Assembly (NCBI GenBank): GCA_038503065.1
Contig: JBCAMK010000002.1
Location: 3,472,001-3,536,000 of the forward strand
Length of the DNA stretch: 64,000 bases
Reading direction: 5' to 3'
Origin: Paragyromitra xinjiangensis
Taxonomy: Eukaryota > Ascomycota > Pezizomycetes > Pezizales > Discinaceae
Position numbers and translations under genes: made by a program. Below, piece by piece: positions 23,218 through 35,457 of the stretch; the first letter of the stretch is position 1, and each line of letters opens with the position of its first letter. The notes beneath the pieces are model-generated. The model was given only the letters and a program-made list of their open reading frames with translations. It was not told where the DNA came from and did not search any database.

Positions 23218-24363
23218 ATGCTTCCTCCTTCATACTCCGATCATGATCCTACTCCTCCACCATCATTCGATTCCCTGGCGCTACTATTCTCGCACTACTC
23301 TATCATCACCCAGTTCGCTAAACTGGTGACTACTGGTGACTGTATGTTTCCTCTAGTTTTTTTCTCTAATGAGACCTTCAGCCCTGACATTCCATAGTGA
23401 TACGGCTTTCACGCACGTCTAGCACCATCCGCGAGGCACTCCTTCAATCGCCCTCTTATTGGGCACAACTCGTAAGCCTAACAACCCTAGCGTGCTCTGA
23501 AAAGGGTCATATCAAAGGCGACAACATCAAAGCATGCGTCATCTGCTCTATGCCTGTCTGCGAAGTGCGTTCACCTACCTCTCCATTTCACCTCTCAACT
23601 AACCTATATACAGACCTGCATAGTCAAAATCGACTTCTTCGGCACCTCTAACACCTTCTCAAACCGCATCCGCACATTCTGCGACTCTTGCTGGTGCGCA
23701 ACAGACTTCTCCATCTCCCCAACCGACCACGCCCCACGAGTTTGTATTTGTGTTGCCAAAGACGGATGGTTGTGCTCCACATGCCGTATAGTCGAGCGCA
23801 AGGAGCTAGATGATAACAAATATGTCTGCGCAACCGACGGCTGCGAGAACCCGCATTACTCATCTGAGAAGCAGCGTGTTTGTACGTGGTGTCATATGCC
23901 GCTACCGCCGGCATGGCGCCCACAGACAACGGAAATGGTGATCTCATGCGGACGACCGGAAAATGTTAATGATGATGAGGCGCCGGGATATGAGCCGAGG
24001 ATCGAGGAGGAGCCAAATAGCCCTGTTATGGGGAAGTTGAAGAAGGCGAAGAGTACAGATAAGGTAAGTGTTGCTGGATGGGATAAAATGGATGAGGAGG
24101 AGAGGAAAGCGTACCAAGAAGCATGGTTGAAGAAAGGCGCTAGGGAGAGGGAGAGGGAGAAGGTTCACAGAGCAAGTAGCGGTGGCGAGAGTAGTAGCGC
24201 TGGAGCGTCTGAGGCTGTTGACCGCGAGGACGAAGCTCCAGAGTTTGAAGATGAGGAAGAGGAGACTGAGTATACTAGGCTAGGAGAGCCCTCTGGAAGC
24301 GGGGCTGCTGAACCAAGCGGCGGAAGTCAACAAAAACTCGCAAACGGCGGTTCAAGTAGTTAG
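23218..24363 (+). CDS. F-box-like, cysteine-rich zinc-binding protein
   Basis: Deduced CDS: join(23218..23341, 23398..23564, 23614..24363), 346 aa; phases agree. The N-terminal part (FDSLALLFSHYSIITQF...GDLIRLSRTSSTIREALL) resembles an F-box: hydrophobic helix, D-L-x-R-L-S-R-T-S, then a helix. It is followed by several Cys pairs (CVICSMPVCETC, FCDSCW, CICVAKDGWLCSTC, CATDGC, CTWC) that probably bind two or more zinc ions. The C-terminal third is charged and disordered (EEERKAYQEAWLKKG, acidic run, Ser/Gly tail). F-box proteins present substrates to SCF ubiquitin ligases; the substrate is unknown and the F-box call rests on pattern only. An in-frame ATG at 22960 would add 86 residues, but the upstream reading looks like 5' leader, and the ATG at 23218 sits in a good CACC context. 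Confidence 0.7.
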
Positions 24364-26768
24364 ATTTCTTATTCGAATGGCCATCGTGAAAAGCCCTCTA
24401 TGGGTATTGGAGGCCGTAAAAGGATTCCCCCACTCGACCGATTCCTAGGCAGAAGCAATATTTCTTCCCAGGCTAAAGGGAAGCTGCTCTGCGAAGGGCT
24501 TTTATGAAAAGACTATCTAAATTGTAAATACAGTTCTCTCTATTTTACGAATAATGATTGCTTGCCTTTGATTTGGCAAGCCTAACTAGGGTTGAGGTTG
24601 TCCTGGCCGATGGCATGATAAGATAAGATTCATAGCTGCGCACTCGGTCAGTATAATAGGGTAAGTACCCGCCATCACGTTGCTTCACTCCACCATAAAA
24701 CAGAATCATCCATCCGCAAATGTCTCTATGCACACCTAGCCTATCATCACCCATCACTATCATTAACACCACCATCATCTTTATGAAAACATCCACCGCA
24801 TCCGAGAGACCTAGGCTATTCATATCATCCCCGTGCCAACGAATCAGCAACTTTAAAGCCCTCACGCTTCAGAAAAAACTCCGTGCAAGCGTACAAAAAG
24901 CTCCAGCATGAGACCGGTCAAAGACTACTATATATCACTATAAAATGACCGCCTAGGCCGCCCATATCGATTCATGGCCAATCCAGCCTAACAGCAGCCT
25001 TCAAACGTCCCGAACCAAAAAGCAAATACTCCGAATTTGTAACCTTGAAGGCGCGGCGGCTGATATGCCACGGAAGGAAGAGAATCTTATAGCCCCTAAA
25101 TAAATAGCAGCACCCACAACAACATAATATGAAACCCCCGACAACATTCACTTCATTAGGGGACGTCATCCACATCACAACACCGCATTAGTGGGAACAG
25201 TTCACCAAAATCATGTAGTGGCACTGCGGTTAAATCTACAGTAGAGTATCTCAATCTCTCCCTATGGGATAGAGTTTCCCATGATCTTGGATTCATTCAA
25301 AGGTACCTAATTCCGCTGCCGATTCGCGTTTTGATCCTCTTAGCCTTTCAAACAAAGAAAATTTCCATCTAAACCTTCACTCGATCCAAAGCAGCACCCC
25401 AAGTCGACGTGAAAGATAAAGTACTAGCAGTAAACCTCATTGCCAGATAAAATAGCGGACTATCTAAGCCCAACCTAAACTTCGTTACTGAGCATTGAAG
25501 GGTCACCCGCAGCCACCCGCATTAATGCCGATAAGACCTACGGCGTATTGGAAAACACATCCTAGCTATATCGAGTTATCTTTCATACTGTTCACTCCCT
25601 GCATCGATTTTCCTAGGGAGGGGGGATTTTATTGCTAACTACAATTTTATCGTTCTTTTAGCGCTTAGCAAACCCTCATATCATCGAATCAGTATTCTAA
25701 CTCAGATACACAAAAATCTGGTACCAATGGATGCCTCATGACTGATGCCTAAGGCTCGCAAGCGGTAAGGCATACCCTGAGAGAAAAGCAGATGTCCATC
25801 AACACACAAGAAAGTAATCCAGTCCATTTTGCATCTCCCCACATAAACCAAAAAGAAACAAACTCCCAGCTAAACACTTTCTATGCGCACAAATACATCG
25901 AACACAACGATGCATCCGATCAGCTGGGATTTTTTCTCCGAGTATGTGCAGAAGAGATATTGGGTGTCCGCCACGAGCTAGATTTAGATAGTTAGGAAGA
26001 ACCTTCAAATTCACGCAGAAAGATCATTTACACTATCATGTACTTCCAAAATTTTCATTCCAAGATATACTCTTCCTGAGACGCGATCACACCCCGAGTG
26101 ACGCTTTATGAACTTCCCACAAGCCACCGTCTCGCCAAGACCTGCACGTAACGCTCGTCACCGATGACGGCATCCATATCCAGGCCATCCTGAAGATGCC
26201 TTACGTTCCGATTCGCAGTCGGACACGATAAAGCATCATACGAGAAAAAGCAATAGCCAACTACGATCTTACTCTTGTTAGTAAACTGCAAGAGAAAAAA
26301 AACGCTCACAACAACGGTCATGCCATACTGGGTAGAGCATACGAGCGAGTAAGCAAGCAAGGATAGTGAACCAGGCAACCCCTCCCTCCCCACAAGCTTT
26401 TCTCCAACTCAAGCTTTTTTGTAATCACTGATTACGCGAGCGATCACTTTCGCGCCAGTCGTGTCGGATGGAGCATCACCCGGCAGCGTTAATGCGGGTT
26501 CGTAATCCCATTGCGGCGTTGTCCCTAGCTAACGTAAACCGACCGACCGGGGAGGAGGGGAAGGATCGTTCTCTTCCCCACAATCTTTGTTTTGTTTGAA
26601 GTTTCCCGTTGTTAAATGAGGGACACCGTGGATTACTCGCGTGCACAACCCATTCTTCGACTACCAACTACCCATCCGTCTGTTGGTCTACATCACATTA
26701 CATTCCTCACGACACATAAGAGGAGCTTACGAAATATCTACATGCGGTAAACTTACGGTGACGAATTG
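24364..26768. other. 2.4-kb stretch without a supported gene
   Basis: Short overlapping frames (for example 24545-24865, 25792-25995, 26106-26393) have no domains or splice partners that I can support. No inverted-repeat element or tRNA cloverleaf was noticed. Confidence 0.45.
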
Positions 26769-27629
26769 ATGATGGCCCAGAGTAATTTCATTGATATTAT
26801 AACAACACATCTCAGTAGCAGCAGCAGTTCCAGAATCCCACCAAAATCCCCCTCCAAACCCCTAATGCCTCAACGGCGTCAAAACCAAAAACGAGCATCG
26901 ATTCCCTCCCCACAGCTTCCACAAACCGATGGCGATGATGACGGTCCTAATTTGGATGCTTCTCCAACTTCCCTAACACCATCTCTATCGCCCCAACCTC
27001 AGGGAGCACCTACTACTATCACCCCACAGCAAACTACCCCTAATGCTCATTCCGGGGACCCATCAGGCCCTAACTCCGACGCTGCCAGTGACCTAGTTAA
27101 TATGTACTTCCTCCTCCTCGGCGCCTTCGCAATCATCCTGGCAATCGGGATATGGTACTGGCGACGAGGCAAAAAGCGCAAACAGCTCGAGTCTGCCGGG
27201 AGACGGCAAAATGCACTGGAGCAAGATCTGGAGATGGGGAGGCAGCAGGGAATCGGGGGATCTAACAGGACAGGTTGGCTCGGGCTAAATAGAAGGGGGA
27301 GGGAGGAAGGAGTGGACGAAAGAGGTGAGGCGCCACCGCCTTATACGGCCGATGATTTGCCACCAGCGGAAGGCCAAGCTGTGGCGGTGCCGGAGAGGGT
27401 GCATGTTCGGGTGGGTGGGGTGCTGCCAAAGTATGAGGAGTTGCGGGAGAGTCCGGGGAGAGGATCACAGCCCCCGAGGACACTAGAAGGTGAACTTCTG
27501 GAACCGGAACCAACCCCAGCCGAAGATGGCGGGAGATCAATATCTGGTCCCAGAACCGAGGAAAGTGAGGAGGCTGGACGGGCTAGCACTTCGGGTATAA
27601 TTAGGTCAAGGGATGATGTTGTAGACTGA
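26769..27629 (+). CDS. single-pass membrane protein with PPxY motif
   Basis: An uninterrupted 286-codon frame. Residues 1-110 are Ser/Pro/Gln/Thr-rich and probably extracellular or lumenal. One transmembrane helix (about 112-131, MYFLLLGAFAIILAIGIWYW) is followed at once by a basic stop-transfer RRGKKRK. The cytosolic tail contains PPPY (about 189-192) and LPKY (about 219-222), motifs of the kind bound by WW domains of Rsp5/Nedd4 ubiquitin ligases, and ends in a Glu/Ser-rich disordered region. There is no cleavable signal peptide; the helix would act as a signal anchor. By analogy with small fungal PPxY membrane proteins it could be a Rsp5 adaptor or substrate, but sequence similarity to a named family is not evident. 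The start is one of two adjacent ATGs. Confidence 0.72.
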   Translation: MMAQSNFIDIITTHLSSSSSSRIPPKSPSKPLMPQRRQNQKRASIPSPQLPQTDGDDDGPNLDASPTSLTPSLSPQPQGAPTTITPQQTTPNAHSGDPSGPNSDAASDLVNMYFLLLGAFAIILAIGIWYWRRGKKRKQLESAGRRQNALEQDLEMGRQQGIGGSNRTGWLGLNRRGREEGVDERGEAPPPYTADDLPPAEGQAVAVPERVHVRVGGVLPKYEELRESPGRGSQPPRTLEGELLEPEPTPAEDGGRSISGPRTEESEEAGRASTSGIIRSRDDVVD

Positions 27630-30573
27630 AACCTCGGTTCCGATACGGGCTATCGTGCGGTTACAACGGAAACTGATAGGCTGCGATGGTAATCGCAGGA
27701 TTAGGTTCATTCAACGAAGGGTAATGGGGGCGGCTCTGTGTTTAAATGGCGTTTTTGTAATTTTACTTCTAAACGGAATATGTTTGGGGTGTTTGGGCGA
27801 ACGGTGGTTTGTCATGTTTAATGGGAATGGTTGAATGTAATTTTTGCGTTTAGCTAGTCATTCGCTAACACTTAGTCGTTCCCGTCGGCAGTTTCGTGAA
27901 ATTGGTTGCCTATAGTCAGAGCCACCACATTCAGGGCCTGAAACCGGTATTTTCACTGATAGTCGAACGGCTTCACTGATGCTACTTTCATGGGCCACCC
28001 TGGGGCCTGGAAATGAAAAGCATGGGTGAAATCATTTGTAAAATATCCTTTAGAGTTGGAAGTGTTTCATAAATACTTCAATATGGTAATGTAAAAAGAA
28101 TACCTCTCCAGACAAGAGTAACCTCTCGGCGCCCTTAAAATACAATTATAACTCTTTCATTCATTTCTCATACCCTCTCACGTCTCATTTAGCTCGAATC
28201 TGAACGTTGAAAGCTTGACCACAGTCTTGTAGCTGTCGATCTTCGTCTTCATATTAACACCTATCTTCTTGAGTTGAAATCTTTGTCAGCACGATGTGTC
28301 GTGGAATAGACACGTGCTTTCATCTCACCGTTCTGGCTAATGTAGATGAATCGATATCCCTTTCTATCGACCACCGCGCTCAGCCAATATAACCTATCCC
28401 ACTGCCATTCTAAAACCCGCCTAGTGATGAAAAATATGGCTGTCATGTCCTAACCTAGAGTTTTGACACGGCCACGCTTCTGTCAATGGAAGACTCCGTT
28501 AATTGTTTCCTTTTGAAATGAGAATGGGCTATAGACTCATAAATTAATCTTTCGTAATGCTCTCCAATACTCTCTCACTAGGGTCTCTTGTCAAAGATTT
28601 AGCTCGGGTAGACCTTGCTGTTGCCTTGTGCTCCCAGGTCCAAGCACGCTGAGTTCTAATATCTACCTTGTATCGGGGATTCCCGTCTTGTACCAATATA
28701 TATATACGGTTAGTCAAAGTTCCTATAGACTGATTAGGGTTAGTTGAGTAATCAGGAGATTTGATGATATGGCTTCACGCGCACTAGCGTTTGTGTCGGA
28801 GAATCTCGGCTCTGATCACCGTTGTCTTATTTATCAACTCGTCTAGTATCTTAGGGGTGTTAACTTTAATACCGCCTTGATTGGAAGGTTTTAGAAAAGT
28901 TTCTAGTATATAGAGCTGATTTACATACTAAAGTAACAGCTCCACCTCCATGACCCACAAGTATTCAAAATCCGAGTGACGACCTATGTCCCAAGCCACA
29001 GCCCCACTCCCAGACCTCAAAAACAGTACATGTAGTTGGTTGGTCAGGCCCACAACATCTTACATTCTCCGCGATGCCCATCGCCCCCGATGCCCCACCA
29101 CCAGACACCAATAAAACCCACCCGCAGTTGCAGTTGCAGTTGCAATATGTGATTCGTTTCGTTTCCAGTGTTTCCAACCAAGTAATCGGGTGGCCTAACC
29201 GTCACATCACCTTATCGCTTAGCGCGTGGAGGTTCGGGACCAATACGGCTATCACGATACTGTGGATGGCGATAGCAACTCGGATGTCTCCCATGGTGCT
29301 GCAGAATCACGGGCCGCGGGAGAGGGGTTGTGGATGTGAGGACTACTTGGAGGGTAAGGATTTGTGGCTTCCAATACTTTTGGGGTTGGGTTTCGACCAG
29401 TGAGGGAGTGTGGTTGAGATGGAGATGGGCGGTTCTGTAATGGTTCCTAGGAGATGGGCTGTAGAATAGATGGTATTGGTATATGGACAAACGGGCTGGC
29501 TACTTGTGGTTTTGTAGACGTGACATAACGTGACATAACGTGACAGCATTCCTACCACGTTTTTTTCTCCTGGGGGGATATATATAGAACGCACTAAGCG
29601 AAGGCCTTTTCCTTGATATTAAAATACTTGGTTTATGATTTTTCTTCCTCTTTCCCCGTTTTCTCGAGTTCAAGTTACGCATGGCTACCTTTAAGACTTA
29701 TGATCTGCGGGTTCATCCAAAACTGTGAGGCAATTATCAAGAGTCGCCAGTGGGCGATCACGAACGGGTTATTCCTGTAGGGCCGACTGGCTTTCCATGG
29801 CTTCATCCCATCCATCGCCTTGATGGGTGGAACATGGGTGGTTGGTGGTGAAACAGATGTCGTTGAAAATAGATAAACCCAGCTCGGCAAGAATAGAACA
29901 ATAACCAACGATTGGTGAAAGGCCGGGTAAATGTATGATAGGTAGAGCAGTGTCTAGAAACGGCTCTCGATTTGGAACCATTGAAGAGGCTACTTTGGGA
30001 AGTATGAGTTCGCCTGCCCCCACGATATGTGCATCGATGATGATGACATTTGAAATCCACGTATAGAGAGATAATACCCTCAGTTGCTTCTTCCACTGAG
30101 GGCTTTTCTTCAAATTCGAATACACGAGCCTTACAGGATAACGCTTCGGTACACATGGTATGGGCTGCGCTGAGATGTATGTACTGTAACACTACCAAGA
30201 CTCACAGCCATTTATGACAGCTGAGATGTCCCTTTCCTCTTTCTCTCCATCCAGTTAAACAGCGAGTGCTAGATCTGTACAATGTGATATAATCACGACA
30301 ATTGAATTCCACACATGATAGCACTCACGTCTTCACGTGCAGTCCCCAGGTCCATGGGGGTATTCGCGGCTCTGCTCGCAACCCTGTCCCCTTTGAGTGT
30401 CACCACCTGAAGCGCCAACTAACATGTTATACCTCGGTAGCCGTCCTCGGCTTCAGCTTTCTCCCTATCCATCCCTAACATAACACCCTGCCCTACCACC
30501 CTAACACAACAGCGTTACCCTTTTACCCCAAACCCCAAATCAATATTGCTTAGCATCGTAGAATAGCAGCAGA

Positions 30574-30604
<31 letters not shown>

Positions 30605-30657
30605 GACCACCGCTATCACACACCCATATCCCACCATCACACCCACTACACTTTATT
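27630..30657. other. 3-kb stretch without a supported gene; short tandem repeats
   Basis: Holds a (CAGTTG)n-type microsatellite at about 29124-29144, a decamer GTGACATAAC repeated 2.6 times at 29520-29545, a TACATGTA at 29027, and an AGC-rich microsatellite at 30565-30605 in the probable 5' leader of the next gene. Minus-strand frames around 29675-30198 overlap in two registers, look like fragments at most and are not called. Confidence 0.45.
30565..30605 (+). repeat. AGC/AAG trinucleotide microsatellite
   Basis: Nearly perfect AGC repeats with two AAG/AGA interruptions, lying 53 bp before the start codon of the enoyl-CoA isomerase gene. Confidence 0.85.
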
Positions 30658-32169
30658 ATGTGGCGTTACCCGCGAACTCTCGGAATTCAATCCCCGCCCC
30701 GTCACGGTCTCACCAACTTGAACGACAGAAACTCTCCACTTCCTCCTCGCCCAACAAACAGTAACCAGCTCAACACCATTCACAACCACCAGCAACAACA
30801 ACAGGACCACCAGCAGCAGCAGTACGACATCAACGACAGAGATATGTCTCCCCAGAAAAATACAAGATCAATGTCCCCTGCATCGCTGGCGATGCCTCCT
30901 CCTCCTCCTCCAAAACCGAAAAGTGTTACTATGGGCGAGGCCCCCAGCCTGCCCAACAATACAATGACAAACTCCATGTCGCCGAAGTCGACCTCGAAAC
31001 CCGTCATGACACCACCAGAAGCATATGCGAATTACAGACATTTTAATGTCACGGTGCCGGCTCCAGGGGTCGCGCACGTAGAGATTAACAGGCCTGAGAA
31101 GTTGAACGCTTTTTACAAACTGTAATCTCCCTCCTTCCCCCTTTCACAACACTGGATGGGAACCCTTTTGAAGCACAACTAATATGGCGTACTCAGCATG
31201 TGGGATGAATATGGCTCAATCTTCGACCGCCTCTCAGGCGACTCCTCGGTGCGCTGCATCGTCCTCTCCGGCGCCGGCGAAAAAGCATTCACAGCTGGCC
31301 TGGACCTGGAGATGAACATGGAGATGGTTGGCGGACGAGCCAAGGGCGACGAAGAAGCACCAATAGACCCCGCGAGAAAGGCATGGGCGCTGCGGAAACA
31401 CATTCAGGAGTTCCAAAATGCTATTTCGGCCGCTGAACGGTGTGATAAACGTATGTGTTCTTTTTTCTTTTTCTTTTTCTCCTCTTTCACCGTTTTTTCC
31501 CTCACCGGTTTCTTCTCCGTCCAATGAGCTCGGAGTATTAACCGCCCGAATGCATAGCGGTCATCTCCGTCCTTCACGGCTTCTCCCTCGGCCTTGCTAT
31601 CGACATCGCCTGCGCAACCGACATTCGCATCTGCGCGGCATCTACCACGTTTGCTGTCAAAGAAGTCGATATCGGTCTCGCTGCCGATATCGGCACTCTT
31701 TCCCGTCTGCCGAAGGTTGTCGGGTCCCTGTCGTGGGTGAAAGACGTAACCATGACTGCGCGCTTCTTCGGCGCCGAGGAGGCGCTGAGAGTCGGGTTGG
31801 TAAGTGCTGTGTATGGTAGTAAGAAGGAGGCACTTGAGGCAGCCATGAGGCTGGCTGTTACATTAGCAGGGAAGAGTCCAGTTGCTGTGCAGAGTACGAA
31901 AGCACTAGTGAACTATAGTGTGGGGCGAAGTGTGCAGGAAGGTTAGTTTTCTCTTTCTACTTTATGTATCTTTCCTACCTCCTACCCTTCACATACGTGT
32001 AGAACGGGAGGTAAGGAGGTGATCTTTACCTAGCCAATTGTGCTAACGTGATAACCTAGGCCTGCTGTATACCCAATCTTGGAATGCGTCCGCACTGCAG
32101 ACGCAAGATGTCCCGAATGCGATCAAGGCAACTATGCAAAGAAAGAAGCCAACATTCTCAAAGTTGTAG
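30658..32169 (+). CDS. peroxisomal enoyl-CoA hydratase/isomerase (dienoyl-CoA isomerase type)
   Basis: Deduced CDS: join(30658..31121, 31197..31450, 31558..31941, 32060..32169), 403 aa, phases consistent. A Gln/Asn/Pro-rich leader of about 120 residues precedes a crotonase fold that begins near FNVTVPAPGVAHVEINRPEKLNAF. Oxyanion-hole sequence GAGEKAFTAGLDLE lies near 181-193. Three acidic residues, Asp255, Glu275 and Asp283 (in AIDIACATD and EVDIGLAADIGTLSRLPK), have the spacing (20 and 8) of the catalytic trio of delta3,5-delta2,4-dienoyl-CoA isomerase, so that activity in beta-oxidation of unsaturated fatty acids is most likely. The protein ends in FSKL, a canonical PTS1 peroxisomal signal created by the short last exon. 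The long leader is unusual; internal Met63 or Met117 could be the true start and would leave the enzyme domain whole. Confidence 0.9.
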
Positions 32170-33800
32170 ATCCACCTCTCCCAGCCTCCACTAATTCCTG
32201 TCTTCTGCTTTCGCGAATTATATGTTTGCTCTGCAGCCATTCCACTTTTTTTTTTTGTCCAGCCTCTTTTTTTATGTTTGTTTATTTTCGATATCTGTAT
32301 GTGGAAAAAGGGGAGGTTAAATTGTTGAGCGATCAGTTTTTGTTTCCTTCCCCAAGTGCTGTAGTCTAGTCATGATGAATCCAAGGTGGGTAGAAAGAAA
32401 TAAAAAAAACCTAGCTCGTATCCCAAAAGCCAACCCGCAGGGTGAGTAAAACACCTTATGCAGTTTGCCATCCCGGGTTCGCGGCTCCCGACTCGGCTCC
32501 ATGAACATTAACCACCAACTTCCCCGGTAAAATAAAAAAAAGGAAAGAAGGGGAAAAAAAAGAAATATTCCTCATCCCACATTCCAAACAAGTAGATGTC
32601 AAACTCTATTACCCGTGACAAGCGAGAAACAGTATCCACATTCGGTAGTCACGGCAACTAAACAGTATAGCCTATTAGCTACTGTCGTGTCACTGTAAAT
32701 CTAACCGTTTGCCACAAAAGTAGGAAAGTCACGATCTTTGTGCGACCTATTAGTGTCACAGTTGTTCATGAGGTATCACTCGATTATGTTTAAATGTCAC
32801 GGTGATGGTTATGGCTATGTTGGCTTCTTGTAGATCTAGTGACACTGTTTGTGTTTTTAGGACTATTTACAGCCTGAGTAGAGTGTTGGGCATGTATGGT
32901 ATAGAGCAGAGATCGGTAGCAAGCAAATCAGTGTCAATACTTGATCAACCAATTAACCAATATATAGGAGCTGAATATACTTCTATATACAGTATTATCG
33001 GCTGAATAAAAGCTGTGTAAACCGAAGAGGCGTGAATGATGAGCACTAAAAAAACACGAGAAAAGACAAACGGAAATGAATACGTGCGCCACAAACCCGC
33101 GCGTGAGCATCGCCAAATACTAGGAAGCGTTTCCAACATATAGCTTACTAGTGGGAAGATATGGAGTGAGAAAGCTACAAGATGCACCAGAACCCCGATA
33201 GCCTCCACGCCTAATCTAGGTATAGTGCTAATCGCCGGGTTTTTTTTGGAAAAAGTCGCTGTAAACGCGGGGATGGTAGGAATTACGTGTGCGTGTAGTG
33301 TTAAGACTGTCACCAGACACACCAGCCACATGAGGGGAGATAAAGCAAGTGTATCATTCAGAACCCCTCACAAGCACAACAATCAATCACTATACAGAAC
33401 CTGCACTTGAGAACCACCAGATTCTAGCCTATTTAAAGAGTGATTCATAACTTCTCGCGCTATATCTCTTCCCGTAGCGGGATATCAGGCCATAGGTAAC
33501 ACTCGGTGGTAGTACATATATAAGATAGTACCAATGATCGGTACATATTTTCCACCCCACAAGGAAAAAGTTAATCTTAAACCCAAAATTTAGAACATAT
33601 AAAATTAGAAAGAAAAGAAAAAAACTACGAAAACATAATCTACCCATCCGAACCATCCAAGAACACTGATTACTCGCCCGAACAAATCATCTAGCTTACC
33701 TAACAGGAAACGAGAGACATATTTATTGCATACCTAGAATATTTCGTCCCAATGTGATACTAACCAGGGTAGTTCCCAGGAGCCGGGAAAGATAACATAA
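32170..33800. other. intergenic stretch, no gene seen
   Basis: 1.6 kb between convergent genes, AT-rich with poly-T runs near 32248-32270 and A-rich runs near 32530-32570. Open frames here are short and mutually overlapping. No repeat boundaries recognised. Confidence 0.45.
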
Positions 33801-35457
33801 TCAATCGGCAAGGGAAATCAACTGCCCTTCCGCAATTCCCTGCGTTGTCCTCTCCTCGGGAGCAGCTCCAATAGAAGAAATTTCAGAATCAAAACCAGAG
33901 TCATCAGCCACCTCCAACGGGTATTGTGGGTCTTCCCCGGAGATACCCAGGGGATCCGCTGGTTCATCAATTTTGCTCCAATACTCCATGTCCGTTTTCT
34001 CCGCATCGCTACTACTACTTACACTCTTCTTTGGCTTCGAAGGGAGCTTGTTTCCACACCACTTTCTTGCCCCATCAGGAGCTTCATGGCTGAACTTACA
34101 CGCTGGCCAATAATCACACTCGCCGAAGCGGAGGAAGAAGGTACAGTGCGTTTTAATGTGCTTTGTTGGATCAGTGGCGGGAAGAGTGCGCCCAGGGGTC
34201 AGGCATGTGATCTTGGAGACGTTCACCTGATCGGAGGGAGGCGTTAGTTTCTATCGATAGAAATAGAAGGAAAAAAAGATCCGGTGTTATGGCCCGTGCG
34301 GTAGATAGCGTTGGATCAAAGAGGGATAGTGGGGGCAAGGACGAGTGGGGGTTACGATTTACCTTTCTATCGGTAATGACTTCCCCAGCTACTTCTTTGC
34401 CCCTGCTCTTGGCCGTACTGAGATATTGGGGCTCATTTCTGCGCCATTTGCCTTCTAATTTCTTGGAGCTGTTGGCGGTGAGGATGGATTTCTCAATGGG
34501 GTCAAATTTCTTTCCCAGCACATTGGTCGAGCCGTCTTTCTCGTGGGTGTAGAAACAGTCTTTGCCGCGCTTACATCCAGCACTTCGGTGAAAATATGTG
34601 CAAACCTCTATTGATTTCAGCTTTTTGCCCTTCTCCTTTCTTTTGGCATCTGCGTTGAATTCAATTGAGCTTTCATCCCGATTCTCAAGAGGATTCCCCT
34701 TGAGAAAGGAATACGCTTTGTCAACTGTGATTGCATGGTTTCCCTCCCTAGAACTAGCATCGTCATCACCCTCGCTATCAGACTCTAGGACGGGGGATCT
34801 GCAATTCTCCGATACTGGGGAGCCGTGGTGGAGGATGCGGGTTGCACCCCAAGGACATCTTTCCGAGGAGAAATGAGTTAGACAGGGCTTAGAACTGCCA
34901 GACGCGCGGAGGAAAGATTCACGAGTGGGGGCCGGTAGATGGGATTCAACAGCAGGAGTAGTAGCTTCTTTGGAATGTGGAGGGACATAGAAAAGGCCAT
35001 TTTTGGGTGATGAAGAAGCAAATGTAGATCCCGCTGGATCCTCTGAAGGCAGAGAGAAGACGTCCGGAAATAGAGTACGCGTTGCGAATGCATCGTGAAA
35101 ACGACCCACCACAGAAGCAGCTGAAGAGGAAGAAGAGCAGGAAGAAGGATAGAAAGAATAAGCAGTTGGACGGCGCTGGGGCACTGAACTGCGTACAGTT
35201 TCCTCTTTAGTAGTTGCCGCGTCTTTTGTTTTTCCGGCTGGGAAGCAAGTGCCTAGAAATGGGAGACCGGAGAATGAAGGTGATGTAATTTCCTGAACGA
35301 GAGTCAGTTCACTCACCGCGTTGAGCGGCGGGAGCACGGTGATTATGGACGGAAGACTATCGATAGATATGAGGGGAAGAATGGAGCCATCTTTGCGGAA
35401 GAGAAGGTAGCTGTAGCGGATATCTTCGCTGAATGAGGGTAGCGAATTGGATGTCAT
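33801..35457 (-). CDS. CCCH-type zinc-finger protein
   Basis: Deduced CDS: complement(join(33801..34226, 34363..35457)), 506 aa. Two canonical C-x8-C-x5-C-x3-H fingers are present: C286/C295/C301/H305 (CTYFHRSAGCKRGKDCFYTH) and C393/C402/C408/H412 (CTFFLRFGECDYWPACKFSH). A third, upstream copy at 192-211 keeps the spacing but has Arg207 in place of the third Cys. The rest is Ser-rich and disordered. CCCH fingers of this type usually bind single-stranded RNA, so a role in mRNA processing or stability is likely but not shown. The intron falls between the two intact fingers. The start is the first ATG after a stop; a TACATGTA lies in the promoter at 35583. Confidence 0.82.

Noticed and set aside
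29675..30198. Overlapping minus-strand frames of 77-131 codons, including EFEEKPSVEEATE
   Set aside because: Two registers are open at once, no consistent exon chain could be built, and no family is recognised; could be a decayed gene.
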